Below are positions 33,768-45,719 of a stretch of 64,000 nucleotides of DNA, in pieces. The notes under the pieces were generated by a model. It was not told the origin of the DNA. It worked only from the letters and a program-made list of their open reading frames with translations, and made no database searches. A program made the translations under genes and the position numbers. This stretch comes from Armigeres subalbatus (taxonomy: Eukaryota; Arthropoda; Insecta; Diptera; Culicidae), in the NCBI RefSeq assembly GCF_024139115.2, contig NC_085141.1, forward strand, positions 45,753,065 to 45,817,064, given 5' to 3'. The number at the start of each line of letters is the position of its first letter. Within the stretch, counting starts at the first letter, position 1.

Positions 33768-34544
33768 GTGAGTGAAAAATTCTTATGAAAATACCATGAA
33801 TATACGTTGACAGAGGTAAGTTGGTGAATAGCAGTGAAATATTGAATTTTTGCTAAAATTGCATTAGTATTAGTGCGAATGAGAACAAAATCATCTTCAT
33901 CATCAAATTGATTACGGTTTATAGAGCCTTAAGTATCTTTCAAGGCATATGGTCAAGTCAGGTCCTACGTCCACTTCGTGGTTATGTCATTGACATTACC
34001 AACTGCTCGTTTTTGATTTAAATTTTGAGGGCAGAAAAAGACTTAAAAAAATATGGGTTCTTTTTAACCTTCCTAGTGCATTGGGGTCTATTTTGGCCCA
34101 GATATGATTTAAAAACGCTGTAGCTTTGTAATCAAGTGAGATAGGGCGTTGAAATTTTCTGACTTTTCCTAACCTTTGGAAATGAAAACTTTTGGGTGAT
34201 AACCAGCTTTCAGCGACCTCTAGGAACGCCCCAAAAACAAAAAGTGACACATTGTGCATTAGCGGGTCAAAAATGACCCCAAATTGAATTCGCTCCCAAA
34301 AGTTCATTTTCGAACCGATTCTCAATCTTTTGGAACCAAATTGAAGGTATGGAATCCACGGATGTCGTTACGGACAGATTTTTGTAATTTGGCCATTCTG
34401 GTTCCCAGGAATCGATTATTAAGAAACATAGATTCTTAGGCCAATTTTTGGCGTGATTTTTTGCCTTTCGAAGGGTGATTTTGGAAATGCGCATTAATTT
34501 GCGTAGCAATAATCCCAATAGAATGTAGCCATTGTTCATTTCCA
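33768..34544. other. Repeat debris with GGGGTCATTTTTGACCC-like inverted motif
   Basis: TTGGGGTCTATTTTGGCCC near 34081 and its partner GGGTCAAAAATGACCCC near 34264 form an inverted repeat about 190 bp apart, probably an old MITE. No gene seen. Confidence 0.4.
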
Positions 34545-35935
34545 TGGATCAACACAATTCCTGGTTATTTCACGGTCCGGTGTCCCTCCGGAAGACCCGG
34601 AACATCCGTAGAAATGGTCAATTCATGGAACTCATCCTAGAAAAACGCGGTTTTTTCCAAAGCTTTTTATTATCCAACTCTGAGTAACAAATGATTATGG
34701 TGACCCATTTTGATGGACCTGCGTGGCCACCGGAGGTCCTCCAGAGGATCCGGAACATTCATAAAAGTGGTTAATTCATGGAACTCATCCTAAAAGAGTG
34801 CAGTTTTCACAAAGCTTTTCATTATCGTCTTCTTCTTCTTATTGGCATTACATCCCCACACTGGGACAAAGCCGCCTCGCAGCTTAGTGTTCATTAAGCA
34901 CTTCCACAGTTATTAACTGCGAGGTTTCTAAGCCAGGTTACCATTTTTGCATTCGTATATCATGAGGCCAGCACGATGATACTTTTATGCCCAGGGAAGT
35001 CGAGACAATTTCCAATCCGAAAATTGCCTAGACCGGCACCGGGAATCGAACCCAGCCACTCTCAGCATGGTCTTGCTTTGTAGCCGCGCGTCTTACCGCA
35101 CGGCTAAGGAGGGCCCCATGAAACTTTCATTATCGTAATTTGAGTAACAAATGATTGTGGTGACCCATTTTGATGGACCTGGGTGGCCACCGGAGGTCTT
35201 CCGGAAGATCCGGAACGTCCGTAAAAATTGTCAATTCATGAAACTCATCCTAGAGGTGCGCGTTTTTTCCCAAAGCTTCCCATTATCGTACTTTGAATAC
35301 CAAATGATTGTGGTGACCCATTTTGATGGACCTGGGTGGCAAGCGAAGGTCCTCCAGAAGATCCGGAACGTCCGTAAAAATTGTCAATTCATGAAACTCA
35401 TCCTAGAAGTGCGCGTTTTTCCAAAGCTTTTCATTATCGTACTTTGAATAACAAATGATTGTATTGACCCATTTTGGTGGAACTGGGTGGCCACCGGAGG
35501 TGCTCCGGAAGATCCGGAACGTCCGTAAAAATGGTCAATTCATGAAACTTATCATAGAAGAGGGCGGCTTTTTCCAAAGCTTTTTATTATCGAACTACGA
35601 GTAACAAATGATTGTGGTGACCCATTTTGATGCACCTGGGTGGACACCGAAGTTCCTCCAGAAGATCCGGAACGTCCGTAAAAATTGTCAATTCATGGAA
35701 CTCATCCTAGAAGTGCGCGTTTTTTCAAAGCTATTCATTATCGTACTCTGAGTAACAAATGATTGTGGTAACCCTCTTTGGTGGACCTGGGTGGCCACCG
35801 GAGGTCCTCCAGTAGATCCGGAACGTCCGTAAAAATGGCAATTTCATGAAACTTATCATAAAAGGGTGCGGTTTTTTCCAAAGCTTTTGATTATCGAACA
35901 CTGAGTAACAAACATTGGCGTAACTTGGCTGTGTG
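34545..35935 (+). repeat. ~150-bp tandem repeat, about seven units, interrupted by a SINE
   Basis: Units start near 34545 (partial), 34689, 35147, 35301, 35452, 35606 and 35756. Each contains TGACCCATTTTGATGGACCT, GATCCGGAACGTCCGT and a HindIII site (AAGCTT). Spacing is 150-154 bp apart from the unit split by the SINE at 34828-35124. A diverged unit lies near 36715-36930 and an inverted one at 37375-37560. Confidence 0.85.
34828..35124 (-). mobile_element. tRNA-derived SINE, Feilai-like, full length
   Basis: Reverse orientation. The tail TCTTCTTCTT is at the left and the tRNA-like head at the right, with an intact B-box (GGGTTCGATTCCCGG on the minus strand). TTTCATTATCG flanks it at 34817-34827 and 35125-35135 as an 11-bp duplication. 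Removing the SINE restores one unit of the 150-bp tandem repeat, so it inserted after that array formed. Confidence 0.85.
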
Positions 35936-36971
35936 TCTAGTGGTGGCTTGAGCCCCATTTTATTCAGATGTTCGGAATATATACACTAATTGTGAATAAA
36001 ATGAATATAATAGTGTTCTAATTATGTTTATATTGATCAATTTATAAAATTACATTCTTCACAAAAAACATTCTTCAAATATTGTCTTTTTTAATAGTTA
36101 CAATTCAAACAGATAGCTTTCGACTTTTAGAGACAAATTCTTTCATGATTCTTTCCTTATCGACCTCTTTTAAAAACGATGTAAATATATTCTCGAATTG
36201 TTAGCTACAACCACGTATGTTTGAATATGATTGCTTGAGCCAACCTGTCGCAGATCATTAAGACAGACCAATGATAGGCGTTTCGTACCTCTATAAAAAA
36301 AAGCAGATTTAGTTATTTTTTCATCTCACGCTGTATCTGGTAAAAGAGCGAATGTCGCAAGAGAGGATTCTCTTCGTCGACTTCCCCTTTTTTAAATAAA
36401 GGTGACAAGCAGATGAAAAAAAGTTTATAAAAACTTTTTTAGCTCATAAGAGATGTTTAAAACACTCCAAAACCTTTGAAAACTATCTATAGAACTTGCG
36501 GAGATTGAAAGAATAACCATAACTCGGTATCAATTTTTCAGTCTGCACTTAGATTTTTGAAATTTTATTCAATGAAGGTATTGTATCTAGAAAAAGCTTC
36601 AAAATCCTAGGGGGGCTAAATAAATTCTAGGGGGGGCTTAGCCTCCTTCATGAATAATGCCCGTAATATTCCTAAAAGCTGCAAACTAACGAATCTCGAA
36701 TCATAGGAGCATGGTTTTACAAAAAATCTATTATCGCAATCTGAGCAAGACATTTTTGTCGTGACCCTCAGTTATGGACTTGAATGGCCAGTGAAGGCCC
36801 TCTCGTGATCCATACACATGACTTAAGTGATCACTGGATGTCCGCCTAAAGTTCCTACGGATTGGTCAACACTTGATACTCATTCTACTAGAACACGATC
36901 TTTTGAAAACTGTTTGTTATTCTAAGTATTGATCATCTCATGACGGTTGTTGTGATGCTTTCTGCGGGGCT
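35936..36971. other. No gene recognised; diverged 150-bp repeat unit near 36715
   Basis: AT-rich DNA with short frames. The only recognisable structure is a degraded unit of the 150-bp repeat around 36715-36930. Confidence 0.35.
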
Positions 36972-37112
36972 CCCCTTTCCCGTGTGGTAAAATTCGCGGC
37001 TACAAAGCAAGATCATGCTGAGGGTGGCGGGGTTCGATTCCAGGTCCGGTCTAGGAAATGTTTGGGTTGGACATTTTCTCGACTTCTCTGGGCATAAAAG
37101 TCATGTTAGCTT
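36972..37112 (+). mobile_element. Feilai-like SINE, 5' fragment
   Basis: The tRNA-like head with B-box GGGGTTCGATTCCAGG and the start of the body (TGGGCATAAAAG) are present. The copy is diverged and stops before the 3' half. Confidence 0.7.
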
Positions 37113-37374
37113 AATAATACAGTATCGACCCGGTTTTGTCACTTCGCGATTTTGTCTACCCTCGATTTTCTCTCGTTTTTGACCCGATTTTTTCACGTTT
37201 TCGACCTGATATTGTTACCCTAAAAATTTAAGAAAATTTCAGGTTGTCTTTTATCATAGTTGAACCTCTTTGCTGCCATTAATTACAACTTGATTCCAAT
37301 ATTAACTACTAGAGCTTTGTAACATTTACTTCGAGAGTATCACATTTTGGCCTAATGACACCCCCGTAGACGGT

Positions 37375-37560
37375 ACTCAAAGTACAATGAAGAAAAGCTT
37401 TGGAAAGAACCGTGCTCTTCTATCATGTGTTTCTTAAATTGACTTTTACGGATATTCCGGATCTTCTGGAGGACCTTCGGTGGCCACCCAGGTCCATCAA
37501 AATGGGTCACCACAATCATTTGTTACTCGTAGTTCGATAATGAAAAGCTTTGGAAAAAAA
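37375..37560 (-). repeat. Inverted, isolated unit of the 150-bp repeat
   Basis: On the minus strand it contains the same TGACCCATTTTGATGGACCT and GATCCGG core as the array at 34545-35935. It lies 1.4 kb from that array, in the opposite orientation. Confidence 0.75.
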
Positions 37561-37689
37561 ACCCTGATTAATCCACCTAGCAGTGATGATGCCTTTCTCG
37601 CTATTTCAAAATAGTTGATAAACATATATGAAAAGTCTATAAAATAACAATTGGTGAATAAGACTTATTTTTCACATTTATTTATACCA

Positions 37690-37815
37690 GATGAACCGGC
37701 CTAGGGTCGAAGATCTCGTAAATAAAGATAGATTGAATTGAAAATTCACATTTGTTATAATTGCTGCCGGATGCAATTTGTTGCAAGCAAATCGGATGAG
37801 GTTAAGTGCCCGGAA
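37690..37815 (+). mobile_element. Fragments of a non-LTR tail and of the 42.4-kb SINE family
   Basis: 37690-37733 (GATGAACCGGCC ... ATAAAGATAG) resembles the short tail also seen in reverse at 49194-49247. 37750-37815 contains GCAAGCAAATCGGAT, matching the body of the SINE at 42452-42839. Confidence 0.5.
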
Positions 37816-38285
37816 AATGTGATGAGGTTGTGCAATTGCACAAATCGAGTTTCAGGCATAGTATAAAAATTTGTATCACAGATCACTCTTTACAGGTAAA
37901 CGATTCAAGCACAAAATCTGGTAGATAACGCGTGACAGAGCTAGTGTTACCAAAATAAGCATTCTTGAGCTCATATTGTGCAATACTTTATATCGTAATG
38001 ATAACATATATCGGAAAATCGAAAATCGTTGCTTACCTTCGTGTAATTTGTTATGGATTATAGCAAGGATGTTTTCGATCATTTAGTAATATAGTTTCGA
38101 TAATTTAGTAGTTTGTCAATAACTCATTCCAGAGGTTAAAGTGATATGTGGAGGACTTCTAGAGCGAAGGTTTCTACAACTCTGCCTAATTGTTGTTTCT
38201 ATTGCACTAATAACAGAGTTGTAGCGCTAGTTGCAGTAACTTATTATACAGACTGATCGAAATTTTGTTATCATTTAGTATTAGT
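37816..38285. other. No gene recognised
   Basis: AT-rich sequence with short frames only. Confidence 0.3.
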
Positions 38286-38294
38286 AACTAGTGC

Positions 38295-38570
38295 CCTCCT
38301 TAGCCGTGCGGTAAGATGCGCGGCTACAAAGCAAGACCATGCTGAGGGTGGCTTTTTCGAATTTTTTTCGAATTTTCGAATTGGAAATCGTCTCGACTTC
38401 CCTGGGCATAAAAGTATCATCATGTTAGCCTCATGATATACGAATGCAGAAATGGTAACTTGGCTTAGAAACCTCGCAGTTAATAACTGTGGAAGTGCTT
38501 AATGAACACTAAGCTGCGAGGCGGCAATGTCCCAGTGGGGGATGTAATGCCAATGAAGAAGAAGAAGAAG
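38295..38570 (+). mobile_element. Feilai-like SINE lacking its B-box
   Basis: Head, body and GAAGAAGAA tail are present and the perfect 9-bp duplication AACTAGTGC flanks it (38286-38294 and 38571-38579). The B-box segment found in other copies is replaced by a TTTTTCGAATTTTTTTCGAA-type stretch, which should abolish its internal RNA polymerase III promoter. Confidence 0.85.
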
Positions 38571-38579
38571 AACTAGTGC

Positions 38580-39069
38580 TTTAACTCTGTTATTAGTTGA
38601 ATTAAAACAACAAACTATTAGGCAGATCTGTTGAAAAATAATCGCACTAGAACTCTGCTGTAACACGTTTTGACATTTAACCTCTGGAATGAGTCATTGT
38701 AGTTTGTCAATGATCGAACTAAGACTATTAAATTATCTAAAACATACTTGGATTATAGAAAAGTTTGAATACTTTTTCTACTGACTTCCAAAAATAGAAA
38801 ATTTTCTCCGAAGCCTACCAAAACTCATTTTCTCCTACATAATCCGAGTGCTTTTTATTTGAATTCTTCTAACAGACATGCTGTCACTATGAACGGGGTT
38901 CCAATTATTTGGTCTAGCGATCCAAGATTTAGGACTTATGTATAGCATGAATGAATTAACTATCAAAAACCAAACAGAAGGTATGCAAGCAAAAAGGTAC
39001 AAATATAGTAAGTGAATATTCATAGAAAATCAAAATCTTAAAATATATTTTTGATTTACAAACTAATTG
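38580..39069. other. No gene recognised
   Basis: AT-rich DNA with short frames. No boundary or motif stands out. Confidence 0.3.
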
Positions 39070-39215
39070 TTATGCCAGCCATGTTTTACATATACTGTGC
39101 CAATATGGGTTATTTGCTGCAACGCCAGGAAGAATGCATTTACAGAGGATTCAAAATAAAATGTTGAAATTGATTATGAAGTTGCTTCCCTGCGCACCAA
39201 AACAATAGGAATATT
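39070..39215 (+). pseudogene. Relic of a Jockey/CR1-type reverse transcriptase C-terminus
   Basis: In a broken plus-strand frame the residues around HLQRIQNKMLKLIMK match the conserved region after the reverse-transcriptase domain of Jockey- and CR1-like LINEs. Frameshifts separate it from the preceding residues, and only about 50 codons can be seen. The family is inferred from this one motif. Confidence 0.45.
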
Positions 39216-39487
39216 ACATGTGACTTATTTGAATGAAATGACACAAAAGCACCTGACGTAAACTCAATCGTACCGTTTTGACTCAAATCCCGAACATGAC
39301 TTATATTCCGATATAACTAAACTTTTTATCGGTTCAGATTATAATGCCACCGAACCAAAGCACAGCACCCGGTGCGTTACCGCACGTATGCACAAGCAGC
39401 TTATGTCTTGATTTGATGTAGTGAAATAGTTATTTATTGCAAATCGCGTAGCCTCTTGTTCTTCGAACACCAACATCTCAAGAAACA
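39216..39487. other. No gene recognised
   Basis: Short stretch between the LINE relic and the tRNA-like sequence, with nothing recognisable. Confidence 0.3.
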
Positions 39488-39559
39488 AAGATAGCTCAGT
39501 GGTAACGTGATAGGCTCTCATTCAGAGGATTTATGTTCGATCCTCGTGTAAGCCATCTT
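39488..39559 (+). tRNA. tRNA-like sequence, probably a pseudogene or SINE head
   Basis: 72 nt long with a perfect A-box (TAGCTCAGTGGT) and a B-box one base short (GTTCGATCC). The ends pair six of seven (AAGATAG with CCATCTT), and a T-run that could terminate RNA polymerase III follows directly. The T-arm does not fold cleanly and the anticodon loop is ambiguous, so no amino acid is assigned. Confidence 0.35.
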
Positions 39560-41044
39560 TTTTTTTCAAAACTCATATTTTCTAGGTGTGTGGTATAATA
39601 CGCATTGCAAGACAAATTTTGAATACTAGAAAATTCAAGCGCCTTTAAAAAAAAATTGTATTTAATATTTTCCATGCTAATAATCAATGGAACCTAATGC
39701 TGTGTATTGTTTATATTTATATTCATGGCATTTCTATAATTGAATCCATCTGATTATTTGGAATATTTGAAAGAATTCAGGTCTAAACTTTAGATGATGG
39801 AGGTAGGAAATGAAACATAAATACATAAGTTGAGAATCGATATGTACTCAACAGTTTTCTTTAATGATTGTTAGCAGAAACAAAATAGCTTTTGATTTAT
39901 CTTGGCAGTAATCAAACTTGCCTACCGAGATTCAATAGACAGTAAACATATGTAGGAAATTATATTCTATTGCTTCAATGCACAAAAGAAAATATGCTTT
40001 ACTGAATAGAAAAAGACATAATTATTCAATAAAATTAGAAGCAAGCGAGTTTATTGTGCAGCAGACGCTATATCCAAGGAATTGATACCGGGGATTTCCC
40101 TCTGCGCGTTATTTCCGGGGAGCTATCCAGAATATTCTTTTTTTCCGTAATACATACTCATGAACCAGTTTCCCCAAATCTCATTTGCTCGGATCAACAT
40201 TCAACCTAGCTGAGCTAAAAATAGAACATTGCCGCACGCAATGCGATGTGTGTTGGTGATGTTTCCTTCGGCAATATTCATCCGACGGCAAGAGACTGAA
40301 GCGAATGCGCATACGTCCCGCGTCTTTCCGCACACCAGCTGCGCTCCCATATGCTGATTGAACGCCACAAAGAATGATGCATGCATATGCGTAAAAATAG
40401 AACAGAGGCACGGCTTGCCGCTGATGCTACGATGGTTAAGCCGACCGATCCACAGTGGCGGAAACCCAGACAAAACCCAAAACAAATCGTTCTTTCGTGA
40501 AGCTGATATTATTTTAATTTTGCACATTTAGTCAATGATAATTCCTCAATTTGTTAATTGTAGTTGGTAAATTTAATTTTTGGTGACTTGATTCAAGTTG
40601 ATGGTGTAACATATATGTATGGGAAAATTAAATTTGACTAAATTTTGTATCGGGAAAGATTCGGAAAGAACTGATATGATGCATTGAAATATATATTTTG
40701 TCACTTAACAGTGGTTAGTTTGGCGAATTGCGCCTTGCTGCACCAAAGCGGGAAATTTACTTTTTCAAGGTTAGAATTAAGACGCTGCTGTGATCCTAAG
40801 TCTTCGGCTTCCGGAAGTCTTTGGATAGCATAGCATATGTCGGATAACTATTTAAATTTCAAAATGAATTCAGCGTTACAAAATTACTGTTGCTAAATTT
40901 TAAGCGCAATCGTAGGTTTAGTCGAGCATTTGTATGGGGGACCACCACTGCGCGACAGCACATTGCCATTCCTTCTTTTAGGCGCATTCGAACGGGAGAG
41001 CGTTGAACGTGTTAAACAAAGCACGATGCTTTTTGAAATTGCTA
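39560..41044. other. No gene recognised
   Basis: 40180-40480 is GC-richer, with overlapping short frames but no recognisable domain. The rest is AT-rich. Confidence 0.3.
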
Positions 41045-41584
41045 GGGTAAAATGCCCAATAGTGGACCCCCTAGTAGCGACATTTTGCTCTTTTTGTCAT
41101 GAGTAGAAATTTTCAACATATTAATTCTGCTTGACATCTAATACCAAGTTCTGCATCTCCTCTTCACGATACATACATAAAACACTCAAATACACGACGT
41201 TATTCGTTGAAATTAACATTTTAAAGTCTGACTGAGTTCGCCCTATAGTAGACCCCCTGAGGGTCCATAATAGGAATTTGCTTCCCTATAGTCGACACTT
41301 CATTTGATTTTTATGTTCCGTTTCGGGACGTTCTTCTTCCCTATTATGGACCCCTAAAATATTCCTATAATGAACACTCTCGTGTTTATTTTTTATAGAA
41401 TTGTGAAAAATCATTTAATTTTACTTTCCATAGCATTTCCAATGCATTTAATCAAATCATGGGACTGTAAGGTAGGTTCTCCCGATAAAATTTCATAGAA
41501 AAATGTTTACATTGTGCAATAATAATGCAAAAATGGCTGGAGGGTCCACTATTGGTTGGGGGTCCACTATTGGGCACTTTACCC
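41045..41584. mobile_element. 540-bp MITE with GGGTAAA ends and TA duplication
   Basis: It begins GGGTAAAATGCCCAATAGTG and ends with the near-perfect inverse (CACTATTGGGCACTTTACCC), with TA on both sides at 41043-41044 and 41585-41586. The GGTCCA/ATAGG motif recurs inside. It has the form of a Tc1/mariner-type non-autonomous element. Confidence 0.8.
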
Positions 41585-41586
41585 TA

Positions 41587-42451
41587 TATGAGGACTGAGG
41601 AGTATTTACAGGCTGTTATATAGGGTATTTGTGCTTTTCTTAGCGCTTGATAGCAATAAGACATGAGAAAAGTTATGTCTAACGTTTAGCAGAGAAGAGG
41701 ATTTTTAATTATTGAACGGATACCCTATTGTAAAAAAATCACCCCAAATTACTATTTAGTAATTTGCATAGGGCACCCGTAACCTGAGGGGTTCTTATTG
41801 ATACTTCCCATTATTATACACATATGTGTCTACTAGTTTGGATGTAATTATGCAATTATACCAATATAATTTTGCAGTAACATCCTCGAATCAATAGTGA
41901 ATCTACTTTTATCTCAATTAAAGTAACAGCGTCCATGCGATTTCAATAGTTTATCTATTAGAGCATCATTACTGGGCGCGAGTGTTTTGATCATCCTCGC
42001 AGCGCTGTCATTTTAGTTTAGTCACTCTTTTTCGCACTGGTCACTATTTTCGGTTATCATTTTGGTGGCTGCATTCCGTACAGGTGACGTTTAATAGTTC
42101 ATCAAATAGCAGCGCTGTTATCGCGCTACCAAATTTGATCACCTGTCCGCTGCGCTACTGTTTTAGCAGCACGTTTAGTAGCGACCGGAAAAGTGTCAAT
42201 TAATGATACTGCGCTGCCAAACGGCTTATACTCACCACCGGCAGTCTTGCTCTAAGTTAATCTATTGAAACTATATATTTTAATAACCAACGGTCAAAGC
42301 TAATATTTTCTTTTCTCGATCCATTAATACTTCCAGTATAGGAATCGGTACCCTAGCAGGATAAACTCTGATACTTATAGAGGTAATGAATATATGCCCA
42401 ATTCGATGATTTATATTTGTATGTATCTTGTCACATGCTATGTGTATTGAT
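41587..42451. other. No gene recognised
   Basis: AT-rich DNA with short frames. Nothing specific is seen. Confidence 0.3.
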
Positions 42452-42839
42452 GGTGCTGTGGTGTAGTAGCCGCTTCCCGATCGAGAGATCACGAGTTCGA
42501 ATCCAGATAGCAGCATTTTGCTTTTTTTTTTGCACGTAAAAACAGTTTTTTGGCCATAACTCCGAAACGCAAAGTTCAATCGATCTAATTTTAAATAGGA
42601 ACCAATGGGACTGCATTCCGCGTCGAATGCAACTTGTTGCGAGCAAATCGGATAATGATAAATTCCCAAAAACGTGCCTCACATTTTTGTACACATACAC
42701 ACACACACACATACATCACCTCAATTCGTCGAGCTGAGTCGATTGGTATATAACACTATGGGTCTCCGAGCCTTCTATAAAAAGTTCGGTTTTGGAGCAG
42801 TTCTATAGCCTTTCCGTATACTTAGTATACGAGAAAGGC
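42452..42839 (+). mobile_element. tRNA-derived SINE ending in a 3' hairpin
   Basis: The tRNA-like head has an A-box-like TGGTGTAGTAGCC and a B-box GAGTTCGAATCCAG, followed by a T-rich stretch, a body containing GCGAGCAAATCGGAT, and a CA microsatellite. It ends in the hairpin 42808-42839 (GCCTTTC, CGTATAC, GTATACG, GAAAGGC). Fragments of the same family are at 37750-37815 and 17721-17754. Confidence 0.7.
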
Positions 42840-43218
42840 AAAACGTGCTCTTATATGATAAGTTGATAAGTGATTCAAAAGAAAGTTCGCATAAATTTCG
42901 ACCCTACTTATGTTGATGTTTTCCGATCTGGTGAAAACTGTCCAAACGTTTTTGTCTAAGTAGAAATTTAAAATCAGGATTTTGATTAGGGGAGTGTAGG
43001 GTAAAATATCCTTTTAAAAATAAATGTCAAAAAATACATCAATTTTTTTATGTGAGTTCTAGCAGAAAATACATAAGTTTAAAAACACTATGTCTTCTTC
43101 CTTTCAATTCATCTATATTTTTCGTCTCAATAGATACGTATATCCTTCGCTGATCTATATTAGATAGCAAACTATTTGCAGAACAATTTTCAACAGAAGT
43201 AAAATAGGACCAAAATAA

Positions 43219-43384
43219 GGGTTCATTCACAAATTACATAACGCTGAAATAGACCATTTTCAACCCCCACCCACCCCCTCGTAACGTGTTTTTTATGGAA
43301 GGGTTCTAAAATTTGTATGGGCCGTAACGCTCGGACAGACACCCTCCCACCCCCTAAAGCGTTATGTAATTTGTGAATGGGCCC
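43219..43384. mobile_element. 166-bp MITE with TAA duplication
   Basis: Termini GGGTTCATTCACAAATTACA and its inverse at the right end (TGTAATTTGTGAATGGGCCC). TAA flanks both ends (43216-43218 and 43385-43387). A TAA duplication with GGG ends fits the PIF/Harbinger type (inference). The MITE split by the errantivirus at 50038-57859 has similar GGGG(T/C)CG-type ends and the same duplication. Confidence 0.85.
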
Positions 43385-43387
43385 TAA

Positions 43388-44324
43388 GTGCCTTAAACAT
43401 TAGCACGTCTTTCGCACACTGAAACAAAAATGAACGGATTCGGCGAAAGTGCTTGTTGATATTTTTGAATAAGCTACAATTACTGTAGGTACCGATACTG
43501 ATGTTGCTTTTACAGCTATGCGAAAAAAAAACAATTATTCTTAACGGCAAATGAGCAATTTCGGTAAATTGGGTAAAATAGTCTTGTTAAAATAAAATGT
43601 CAAAAATTCATAAATTTTTATATGTGAGCTCAAGCAGAATATACATTAGTATAAAAACATGACGTATTTCCTTTCTAACTTGAAAATTTATTGAAACTTA
43701 TTTCAGTGCGCCGAAGAACAATCAATCAAATTATAAGTTTCTGCACACTGCACTATTTGTTTGCAAGCCAGTTTGTGAGAATCGCAACTTCATCGATGTT
43801 TCTGCATCTGGCTGAAACTTACAAGGTTTATTTCTATATGTAGAGGAAGCTATTTGGCAAAATATTATGATGGGCAGAGAGGGAGTAAAATAGATCTCCA
43901 AATATAAATAATGTTACGTATCGTAACCACACTTCTTAGATTTGATTATTCCGACCCAACTGGCAACTAATCTAGCGATTTTGCTAGTTTGCTTCGAAAT
44001 TCTTCCAAGCGTAGTAAAATAACGTGAACTGGTTATCTATTCATGTTTTTTATATAATATTCCGGCGGAGGTATTGTAAACAGGGTTTTGACTTTTCGTT
44101 TCAATGAGACCAAAGCAAGCGTTTTTCGGTCCAAGAGAGAATCTTTTTTCGTTGTTTATGTTGAGGATCATCTGTCACCAATCAATCTTTTCTCCAGAAT
44201 TAGCCTGGGAAGATAAACGAAAATCTTGCCTATCAGATGAAAATCCTTTTTCGTGTTATCACTTTTACCTCTCACTCACTTCTTGCGAGAATTATCGCAG
44301 AACAATTACAAAATTGTATGGCCG
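43388..44324. other. No gene recognised
   Basis: AT-rich sequence. Parts around 43560-43680 repeat wording from about 43010-43090 (TTAAAA...AATGTCAAAAA), suggesting an old duplication, but no gene is visible. Confidence 0.3.
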
Positions 44325-44400
44325 CGCCGGGATTCGAACCCAGAATAGTATTAATAATAGCTTTGGGGATGAGCTTACTCTAGCCACACCACCACGCTAT
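44325..44400 (-). repeat. tRNA-like SINE head
   Basis: On the minus strand GTGGTGTGGCTAGAG resembles an A-box region and GGGTTCGAATCCCGG is a perfect B-box. No acceptor stem is seen, so it is a SINE head rather than a tRNA gene. Confidence 0.6.
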
Positions 44401-45719
44401 CTGTATGAAAGCGTTAAGTTATTTGTTCTACATAAGCTACTACCATTTGCATTTATGGTGCCACGAGAAGACTCGAATATGAAAGAAAAAGAGCAAACCA
44501 ACGTTTGGCGGCAATCAAAGTGAGCGAAAAATGATTATCATTCTCCAGACTGTTTTTCTTTCCCGAAAAGTGATTTCTCCCCGAAAATGTTCGTGAGGGA
44601 GCATCCTGTGCTCCTGAGATTGAGTGAGCATTACGAACCCTGATTGTAAACTTAGCGCCGTTCTTAACTGCCGTTCAAAAATATTGTCCCACCAAAATAT
44701 ATTTCTACCAGATCCTCCATATATGGGTGACGTCTTAACTGCAAGAACGATGGAACAAGTTACACAATTCTAAAACACCCCCAGAAAAAACACATTTTCT
44801 CAAATAACTTTTCAAGAGATTTTTAAGAGATAGAGCTTCGTAATGTTCCACAAAAACGTGTATTTTTGTTAGCCAAACAACTTTGTAGAAAGTGGTAAAA
44901 ATGCCTGAAACTTAGAAAAAAAGTTATGCTCAAAAAACTGATTTCAGGTACCTTCCATAGAAAATGTCACATATCTCGTACTATATAAGTCATAGGTATG
45001 GGGTGTCTTTGGCAAAGTGGCTTGAAATACCATCCGCTACAACTTTCCTGAAGACACTAGGCTCATATCTGGTTTCGATGGTTAAGCAAAATTTTTATTT
45101 CACTTTTAGGTGGATTAATCATTTTACAGATTTTCTCAAAAAAGGGATTTTTTCATATCTAACGTCTTCTCCAAACAAACTACAGCGAAAAAATCAACAG
45201 AAACGATGCTATTAAAACACAAAAAAACACGGCAAAAAACACTGTGCAATAGTGGCGAGTCCCATAAGAAATCAATGGATAGCACCACTATGGGAACCGA
45301 AATTAATTTTTACCGCCACTAAAGGAACAGTGTACCCATAGTGGTGCAAGCAATATTTGGTAATTGTTGATGTTAGATGACATCAATCTCATTTTTGTTA
45401 GCAAATTTATTAGTTTATCTATTGGCTAAGATATTAAAGCTGAAAATTTCCCATAATTATCAATTTTTTTTAATATTTTCTTTTGTGGATCTACTAATAC
45501 CTCCACTATTGGTACCGTTACACTATATTTGGATTATCTATTATTTTTGAAAAAGTGTTTTACTGCCAGAGAATCCCCTCTCTCCCCACTGTCACGTTTA
45601 GTCACGATTTTTTAGATCCCCTCCCCCCTAAACGCGTGACGTAATTTGTTGACGTGCCCTATAAAGTGTTTCAATTTAATGTATTGTTTTGGAAAAATAT
45701 CGATTTTTAAAAAGGTGTG
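44401..45719. other. No gene recognised; MITE fragments
   Basis: AGTGTA...CCATAGTGG near 45328 and the inverted CCACTATTGG...TACACT near 45530 look like the ends of an old MITE. CGCGTGACGTAATTTGTTGACG near 45634 resembles the right end of a TAA-type MITE. Frames are short and without domains. Confidence 0.35.

Noticed and set aside
40201..40527. 108-codon minus-strand frame
   Set aside because: No domain, no splice or start support, and a competing frame overlaps it on the same strand.
44104..44523. 139-codon plus-strand frame
   Set aside because: It runs through a tRNA-like SINE head and has no recognisable domain.
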